The position numbers and the translations under genes were made by a program. Below the pieces are notes generated by a model. That model saw only the letters and a program-made list of their open reading frames with translations, was not told where the DNA came from and ran no database searches. Shown in pieces: positions 59,213-64,000 of a stretch of DNA of 64,000 nucleotides. The stretch's first letter is position 1, and each line of letters opens with the position of its first letter. The DNA is taken from positions 1 through 64,000 of the forward strand of contig JASEET010000006.1 of the NCBI GenBank assembly GCA_030019335.1, written 5' to 3'. The stretch is from Candidatus Bathyarchaeia archaeon. GTDB lineage: Archaea; Thermoproteota; Bathyarchaeia; Bathyarchaeales; Bathycorpusculaceae.

Positions 59213-60553
59213 TTAGGGAAAATGCCAACCTTCAATCAACCCTTTAACTCGACTGTGATGTTTCTCCATTCCATAACGCCTAAACGGCTTCGTTAAGTGT
59301 CTCTGAGATCTAGGTGAAGTTATGTAGAGACCTTTTTTCACTTCGCGTTTTACCTTAACCTCCAATTTGCCTAAATTAGTGTATCTTAAACCGCATTTCT
59401 TACATCTAAAACCCTTGTCCTTGCCCATGGACTTTAGCCGCTTGTCACATTTTGGACAAACTGGATTGCGGTAGACAATTTTTGGTGCAGGCTTTAACAA
59501 TCGAATCTTTTCAAGATTTATGGTTAAAGGATGATTTTGCGAAGGTGCACGAACACCACCATAAACTTCCACATAGTCTCCTACAATCAGTTTTCTTGCA
59601 ACGGTGCGAAGGACGCCCGTGGGCTCATAGGCTGCGCAGTCAACCCTTGCACTTTCATCCTTAATTGGAAAAATCACGTGTCGTCTAGGAATAATTTTCG
59701 GATTCGTTACCACAGTTCCTCTGGCAACCACAGGATGATACGGTTTTACCTGAATTAACCCTTCAACTCGTTTCAGATGTCCATCAGTTCCTTGATTTGT
59801 GCGAAAAATAACCCACCTCTCCACAGGCTCGAGAGACTTAACCATTTCAAAAGCCTTCTTAACAATCTCTGGAGTTTCACCTCTGATGCCGAAAAGAATA
59901 GGGTCAGGTCCACGCGGCATAATAAGAACCCTGCCCTTTCCTAAGTCAACATTATTAAACGTGTAAGGTGCCGTTGTCCCATCCATTTCAATAACTGAGG
60001 CTTCATCCACCTTCCTTTTTAAGCCATAATTTTCTGGAACGCGATAGGCAAGAATTTCATACGTGTGGTCTCCTTGAAGAGTTTCGCCAACCGCTGCCAA
60101 ACCGCCGATAATTCCGCGGCACTTTTTGAAACCTACGGCTTCAGCCTTAAACCTCTTCAAAAGAGTCAACGCATCTTCAAGACTTACAATTCCAGTTATT
60201 GTTTTTTTGGCGAATATCTTGGCTTCTTTTGGAATTCTTGCCCTTTTAAAGAAGACTATGCCCGGGTCTGTGCCTTTGAATTCTAAGTCTGCATGTTCCT
60301 CCACAGTACTTGTGACTGTTTCTTTTATTTCTTCTTCAACGTTCTCGTTATACCGTATTCTTACGCATAATGCTCCGTTTCCCCTAGTTTTCCATGGCAC
60401 GTTTGGATTAAGTCTAATCAAGTTTGGGTAGTCAATGAAGTTGGCGCCTAGTTTTTGCAGCTTTTCCACAAGAAGGGCAGCCACGTATGTTGTGCATCCC
60501 TTTCTCGGCGAATCTGTATCATCCAGTCCTACGTGCATTGTTTTAATGGTCAT
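59213..60553 (-). CDS. tiaS: tRNA(Ile2) 2-agmatinylcytidine synthetase TiaS
   Basis: A 446-residue protein with HVGLDDTDSPRKGCTTYVAA, WKTRGNGA, DGTTAPYTFNN and a C-terminal zinc ribbon NPVCPKCDKRLKS...RCKKCGLRYTN. It attaches agmatine to C34 of tRNA-Ile(CAU) so that AUA is read, an archaea-specific reaction. The layout is complete (kinase-like, OB and ribbon domains). It starts at ATG 60553. Confidence 0.92.
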   Translation of the reverse strand: MTIKTMHVGLDDTDSPRKGCTTYVAALLVEKLQKLGANFIDYPNLIRLNPNVPWKTRGNGALCVRIRYNENVEEEIKETVTSTVEEHADLEFKGTDPGIVFFKRARIPKEAKIFAKKTITGIVSLEDALTLLKRFKAEAVGFKKCRGIIGGLAAVGETLQGDHTYEILAYRVPENYGLKRKVDEASVIEMDGTTAPYTFNNVDLGKGRVLIMPRGPDPILFGIRGETPEIVKKAFEMVKSLEPVERWVIFRTNQGTDGHLKRVEGLIQVKPYHPVVARGTVVTNPKIIPRRHVIFPIKDESARVDCAAYEPTGVLRTVARKLIVGDYVEVYGGVRAPSQNHPLTINLEKIRLLKPAPKIVYRNPVCPKCDKRLKSMGKDKGFRCKKCGLRYTNLGKLEVKVKREVKKGLYITSPRSQRHLTKPFRRYGMEKHHSRVKGLIEGWHFP

Positions 60554-60636
60554 TTATGGTAGCCCACTCGCTAAGAATTAGAGATTAGAATGGAGTGTTA
60601 AAAGGTTATTTACGGATAAAAAAGAGGAAATACTTG

Positions 60637-60876
60637 CTATTTTGCCTCTTCCACAACTATCATCGTTAATGTTGACCTAACCTTGTCAAGCCTTCTAATA
60701 CGCCAAGTTACAATTTCCTTGAGCTTATCCATAGATTCCGCTCTAACCCTTGCAATTATGTCATAGACTCCATAAACAGCGAAGGCTTCATCTACCCCTT
60801 CAACTTTCTTCAAATCCTTTAATACGTCTGCTTCTGAACCTATCTCCGTGTTTATCAACACAAACGCCGTTGGCAT
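60637..60876 (-). CDS. stand-alone Lrp/AsnC ligand-binding (RAM) protein
   Basis: A 79-residue RAM domain: AFVLINTEIGSEADVLKDLKKVEGVDEAFAVYGVYDIIARVRAES, without a DNA-binding domain. Such proteins may regulate Lrp-family partners or bind amino acids. GGAGAT lies directly upstream of the ATG. It is monocistronic here. Confidence 0.8.
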   Translation of the reverse strand: MPTAFVLINTEIGSEADVLKDLKKVEGVDEAFAVYGVYDIIARVRAESMDKLKEIVTWRIRRLDKVRSTLTMIVVEEAK

Positions 60877-61081
60877 CTAAATCTCCTCGCTGTAATGTTT
60901 GTCCCCTCTGCATTAAAATATTTTGCTACATTGCTTTTACTTTACAAACATCAATTCGCGAAGCATTCGTATTTAAACTGTTCTTTAATTCATTACTAAA
61001 TCGGAAAGCTCAATAAAATTCAAGCAGCAAACATGGATATCCTTATCTTTTATTTAAATACTGAAAAGGAGACATCTTCGA

Positions 61082-61381
61082 CTAGAAGAAAAATCCTTCG
61101 ATGAACCTTAACAATTGATATCCAAATAATATTGCAACAGAATATGTTGGCCACAAAATTATCGGCCAATTTCCAGGGACGTAGTACCATAGATTCGTAC
61201 ATGTAGCAAAGATTTCCATAAGAAATAAAACAAGTAAACCAGTCAAAGCCAAACAAAACTGTTCTTTAGCTTCCTTTTTATCCCTATAACTTTTCCTGCG
61301 AATTAATAAAATCAGCCATGATGACAGAAAAGCGAAAAATAAAACATACCAATATTGATTAAACTGAAAGACTATATCCAT
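61082..61381 (-). CDS. small three-helix membrane protein
   Basis: A 99-residue protein with three hydrophobic segments: YVLFFAFLSSWLILLI, FCLALTGLLVLFLMEIFATC and WPIILWPTYSVAILFGYQLL, and a Lys-rich loop between the first two. No family is recognised. It is divergent from the NAD(P)HX repair gene. Confidence 0.55.
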   Translation of the reverse strand: MDIVFQFNQYWYVLFFAFLSSWLILLIRRKSYRDKKEAKEQFCLALTGLLVLFLMEIFATCTNLWYYVPGNWPIILWPTYSVAILFGYQLLRFIEGFFF

Positions 61382-61522
61382 ACAAAAAATTATGTTTTTT
61401 ATAACTTAAAAACATAGTCTCCCAGAGAACCTTCGTCTGGAGAAAAAGAAAATAAGCATCCACTTAAAGTTTTCATTGCAAACTTTATCTGTTATTTGGA
61501 ATATTAACTATTAGGTTTAAAC

Positions 61523-63073
61523 ATGTTGGAAAAAAATCGTGTAAAAAATTTTATCACTAGCCGAGAGATGCGAGTTTTAGAGTTTAACGCCGAATACTTC
61601 GGGATTTCTATACTTCAGCTAATGGAAAATGCCGGACACAATGTAGCATTAGAAGTTGCTACAAGGTTTAAACCAGACAAATCCGTTGCGATTTTCTGTG
61701 GTTTAGGTGGAAATGGCGGAGATGGCTTTGTTGCAGCCAGGCACCTGTCTTCCATGGGCTTTAAAGTCACAGTCATCCTCGCCGGAAAGGCTAAGGAAAT
61801 CTCACATAAAGCAGCTTTAGAAAATTGGAAACCTTTACAGTTTTTAAAAGAAAGCATCTCAACTCATGAAGTATACGACAGCTCGCTTATACCAGAAATA
61901 ACCTCGGGAATAGTAATGGACGCGCTACTCGGGACGGGTACGAAAGGAAAGCTGAAACCACCAATTTTGCAGCTTGTTAAAAAAATCAACGCCCTAGATG
62001 CTTTTCGAGTTGCGGTTGACGTGCCAACAGGGATTGACGCGGACACGGGTGAGGTGTTAGGCGAAGCTGTGAAAGCAGACCTGACGATAACCTTTCACAA
62101 AACGAAAAAGGGACTTGAAGACGCAAAGGAATACGTGGGCGAATTAGTTGTAAAAGATATAGGCTTGCCTCAAGAATTCGAGAACCTCGCAGGTCCAGGA
62201 GACGTTTTACTCGTTAGGCAACCGCGTCCATCTGAATCCCATAAAGGCGACTTTGGACGCTTACTAGTTATTGGAGGAAGCGAAACTTTTTCCGGCGCTC
62301 CAGCCTTTGTGGCCCTAGCTGCTTTACGCGCCGGTGTTGACCTTGCTTATGTTGCTGCTCCCGAAAGAACCGCCTATGCCATTTCTTCCATGTCACCCGA
62401 TTTAATTACTATAAAACTTGAGGGTGGACACCTAAATCTAGGCAACCTACCCGCCTTAAAAACATACATGAAAACAGCTAACGCCGTTGTTTTGGGGCCG
62501 GGTCTTGGCTTGCATGTGGAAACTAGAGAAGCGGTTAAAGCTGTAATTGAGGCTGTTGAACGTGCTGGCAAACCATTGCTTTTGGATGCGGACGGCTTAA
62601 AGGCTTTTGCAGAGTTCAAAAGAAAACTAAACGTGCCTCTGGTACTAACGCCTCATGCTGGAGAATACACCATACTAACTGGTACGAAGCTGCCAGAAGA
62701 TTTAACGGAAAGAGTTTCAGAAGTGCAAAAAACAGCCGCAGAGTTAAACGCAGTAATACTGTTGAAAGGACCAGTAGACATAATTTCCAACGGAAAACGC
62801 TTCAAACTCAACTTTACTGGAAACCCAGGCATGACTGTTGGTGGAACAGGAGATGTGCTTTCAGGAATTGTCGGCGCCTTCTTAGCCCAGCAAGTTGACC
62901 CTTTTGAGGCGGCTGTTGCTGGAGCCTTTGTTAATGGTGCTGCTGGAGACTTCGTCTTTGAAGAGAAGGGTTACCACATGGTTTCCACTGATTTGCTGCA
63001 ATGGATTCCAAAAGTTTTAGACGACCCCATGAGCCACTTGAAGGTGCGCAAAAACAGTGCAAAAAAGAGTTAA
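61523..63073 (+). CDS. nnr: bifunctional NAD(P)HX epimerase/dehydratase
   Basis: A 516-residue fusion. N-terminal YjeF_N epimerase (SREMRVLEFNAEYFGISILQ, FCGLGGNGGDGFVAARHL) and C-terminal ADP- or ATP-dependent dehydratase (GPGLGL, PLLLDADGLKAFAE, PLVLTPHAGEYTILTG, GTGDVLSGIVGAFLA). It repairs damaged, hydrated NAD(P)H. The fusion is common in bacteria and archaea. It overlaps the Tsr3 start by 17 bases. Confidence 0.92.
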   Translation: MLEKNRVKNFITSREMRVLEFNAEYFGISILQLMENAGHNVALEVATRFKPDKSVAIFCGLGGNGGDGFVAARHLSSMGFKVTVILAGKAKEISHKAALENWKPLQFLKESISTHEVYDSSLIPEITSGIVMDALLGTGTKGKLKPPILQLVKKINALDAFRVAVDVPTGIDADTGEVLGEAVKADLTITFHKTKKGLEDAKEYVGELVVKDIGLPQEFENLAGPGDVLLVRQPRPSESHKGDFGRLLVIGGSETFSGAPAFVALAALRAGVDLAYVAAPERTAYAISSMSPDLITIKLEGGHLNLGNLPALKTYMKTANAVVLGPGLGLHVETREAVKAVIEAVERAGKPLLLDADGLKAFAEFKRKLNVPLVLTPHAGEYTILTGTKLPEDLTERVSEVQKTAAELNAVILLKGPVDIISNGKRFKLNFTGNPGMTVGGTGDVLSGIVGAFLAQQVDPFEAAVAGAFVNGAAGDFVFEEKGYHMVSTDLLQWIPKVLDDPMSHLKVRKNSAKKS

Positions 63074-63569
63074 AATTGTTGTTTATCATGCTGGACAATG
63101 CGACCCCAAAAAGTGCACAGCCTTAAAGCTTAAACGCCACGGATTAATTCGCATAGTGAATCACATTAGGTTCTTGCCTAAGAGGGCTGTTGTGCTTAAT
63201 CCCTTTTCAGAAATAGCCTTTTCTCCAGCGGATAGGCAACGCATAGAAAATTTTGGATTAGCCGCTTTAGATTGCAGTTGGGAATATGCCCAAAAAGTTT
63301 TGTCAAAACATATGAGAGGAACCGCCCGTTGCCTGCCAGTTTTGGTTGCTGGAAACCCAGTCAACTTTGGCAAACCAACCCAGCTGAGTACCGTTGAGGC
63401 TTTGGCTGGAGCCCTCTACATAGCTGGTTTCAAAGAAGAAGCCGTTGAGCTTTTATCCCTCTTCAAATGGGGACATACTTTTCTCGAGATAAACAAGGAA
63501 AGACTTGAAAGTTATGCAAAGGCAAAAGAGAGATGTGACATTTTAAGATTGCAGGAGGGTTTCATTTAA
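63057..63569 (+). CDS. tsr3: Tsr3-type rRNA aminocarboxypropyltransferase
   Basis: A 170-residue protein with VYHAGQCDPKKCTALKLKRHGL, LDCSWEYAQKVL and LPVLVAGNPVNFGKPTQLSTVEALAGALYIAGF, characteristic of the Tsr3/DUF367 family, which transfers an aminocarboxypropyl group onto small-subunit rRNA (acp3 modification). It starts at GTG 63057 and overlaps the nnr gene. The family assignment is clear; activity on archaeal rRNA is inferred. Confidence 0.88.
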   Translation: MQKRVKIVVYHAGQCDPKKCTALKLKRHGLIRIVNHIRFLPKRAVVLNPFSEIAFSPADRQRIENFGLAALDCSWEYAQKVLSKHMRGTARCLPVLVAGNPVNFGKPTQLSTVEALAGALYIAGFKEEAVELLSLFKWGHTFLEINKERLESYAKAKERCDILRLQEGFI

Positions 63570-63570
63570 T

Positions 63571-64000
63571 ATGAATAGTGTTGAGAACGGAAAAGAGTGT
63601 GAAGCTGTTCTTGCTGCTACTAATCCACTTCTGGGTCGTGGAGTATTTGTTTTTCTCAAGTTGCCAGAATCTTGGAAACTCCTTAAGACATCTATGTCGC
63701 CTGAATGTAATGCTTTGGGAAGGGAGATTGTGGGAGACGGGTTTAGGTGGATAACTTCGGGTTTTATTCACGCCATCCTAGTTGATGAGCAAAAAAATCA
63801 GGCATATCCCCTCTTTCTAGATGTTAAAGAAATTTTTGACAATGAAAAAGCTTTGGAAATTATCCGAAGAAGATTTGATAAACTTGCTAGTGAAGGTGAA
63901 CGCATTGAAATGGAAAAAATACATATTAACGGTCATGAAGCACATTGTGTTACATGGATCAGTCAAAAGAAGATGTTTTTGAAACGGAAAAAAGTTATTC
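63571..64000 (+). CDS. hypothetical protein, cut by the window end
   Basis: The reading frame opens at ATG 63571, one base after the Tsr3 stop, and stays open to 64000 (143 codons visible). It begins MNSVENGKECEAVLAATNPL, then LPESWKLLKTSMSP, GFIHAILVDEQKNQAYPLFL and DKLASEGERIEMEKI. It is mixed alpha/beta with no family I recognise. The adjacent position suggests co-transcription with tsr3. The C-terminus is outside the window. Confidence 0.55.
   Translation, partial: MNSVENGKECEAVLAATNPLLGRGVFVFLKLPESWKLLKTSMSPECNALGREIVGDGFRWITSGFIHAILVDEQKNQAYPLFLDVKEIFDNEKALEIIRRRFDKLASEGERIEMEKIHINGHEAHCVTWISQKKMFLKRKKVI

Overview
This window appears to come from an uncultured archaeon of the TACK lineage, plausibly a Bathyarchaeia member. 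The lineage is my inference. It rests on ribosomal proteins L15e and L13e, RNase P subunits Rpp30 and Pop5, TiaS, Dph6, Tsr3, GfcR, a geranylgeranyl-reductase-family enzyme, archaeal-type LeuRS and AlaRS, intron-bearing tRNAs with an EndA, and TATA-type promoters. G+C looks moderate, many genes start with GTG or TTG, and Shine-Dalgarno sequences of the GGAGG(T) type are common.

Bases 1-8.7 kb are mostly housekeeping: a truncated site-2 protease fragment with an in-frame TAG, an archaeal asparagine-synthetase-like protein, an Lrp regulator, a flavoprotein reductase, Dph6, several proteins I do not recognise, and two PadR regulators.

Bases 8.7-23.8 kb are the main discovery: a large gas-vesicle locus on the minus strand. 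It holds the shell protein GvpA, GvpN, GvpO, GvpG, GvpK, three GvpF/L proteins and three further GvpA/J-type proteins. Several are elaborated in ways I do not know from textbook clusters. One GvpA/J protein carries a GRAM/PH-like tail and two carry C-terminal zinc ribbons. One GvpF/L carries a C-terminal DnaJ J-domain directly beside an Hsp70 gene, and another has a duplicated coiled-coil/helical N-terminus. An Hsp20 has a long N-terminal domain, and there are two proteins built on 18-residue repeats (GvpC-like candidates). A MEDS-PadR regulator lies within the cluster, with several tiny charged proteins, three of them under 60 residues. Three minus-strand promoters (before gvpA, before a middle unit and before gvpN) share a precisely spaced element of about 50 bp, which argues for co-regulation.

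Bases 23.9-31.9 kb continue the proteostasis theme: an acylphosphatase/coiled-coil fusion, an ArsR regulator divergent from a Cdc48-type AAA+ ATPase, an HELSE-containing protein, a GvpH-like Hsp20, small proteins and a ParB-like protein. Together the two regions suggest a gas-vesicle assembly programme with its own Hsp70/J, Hsp20 and AAA+ chaperones.

Bases 32-38.9 kb are core information-processing genes (L15e, L13e, an exosome-related protein, RNase P), a rhomboid protease, a DUF401 transporter-like protein and three tRNAs. tRNA-Val has a D-loop intron, tRNA-Met an intron near the anticodon, and tRNA-Gly lies at an integration site.

Bases 38.93-47.30 kb are a decayed integrated element bounded by a perfect 17-bp repeat of the tRNA-Gly 3' end. 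It holds a CcdA-like antitoxin, a GNAT fragment, a frameshifted DUF5131 gene, a frameshifted winged-helix gene, an intact glycosyltransferase, a PIN gene with an internal stop and a retropepsin-like protease. I see no integrase.

Bases 47.5-64 kb return to the chromosome core: HisRS, EndA, MtnA, a DNA glycosylase, GfcR, tRNA-Arg with a D-loop intron, LeuRS (with a KMSKS motif that is not recognisable), AlaRS, FUN14, TiaS, NnrD/E, Tsr3 and a protein running off the edge.
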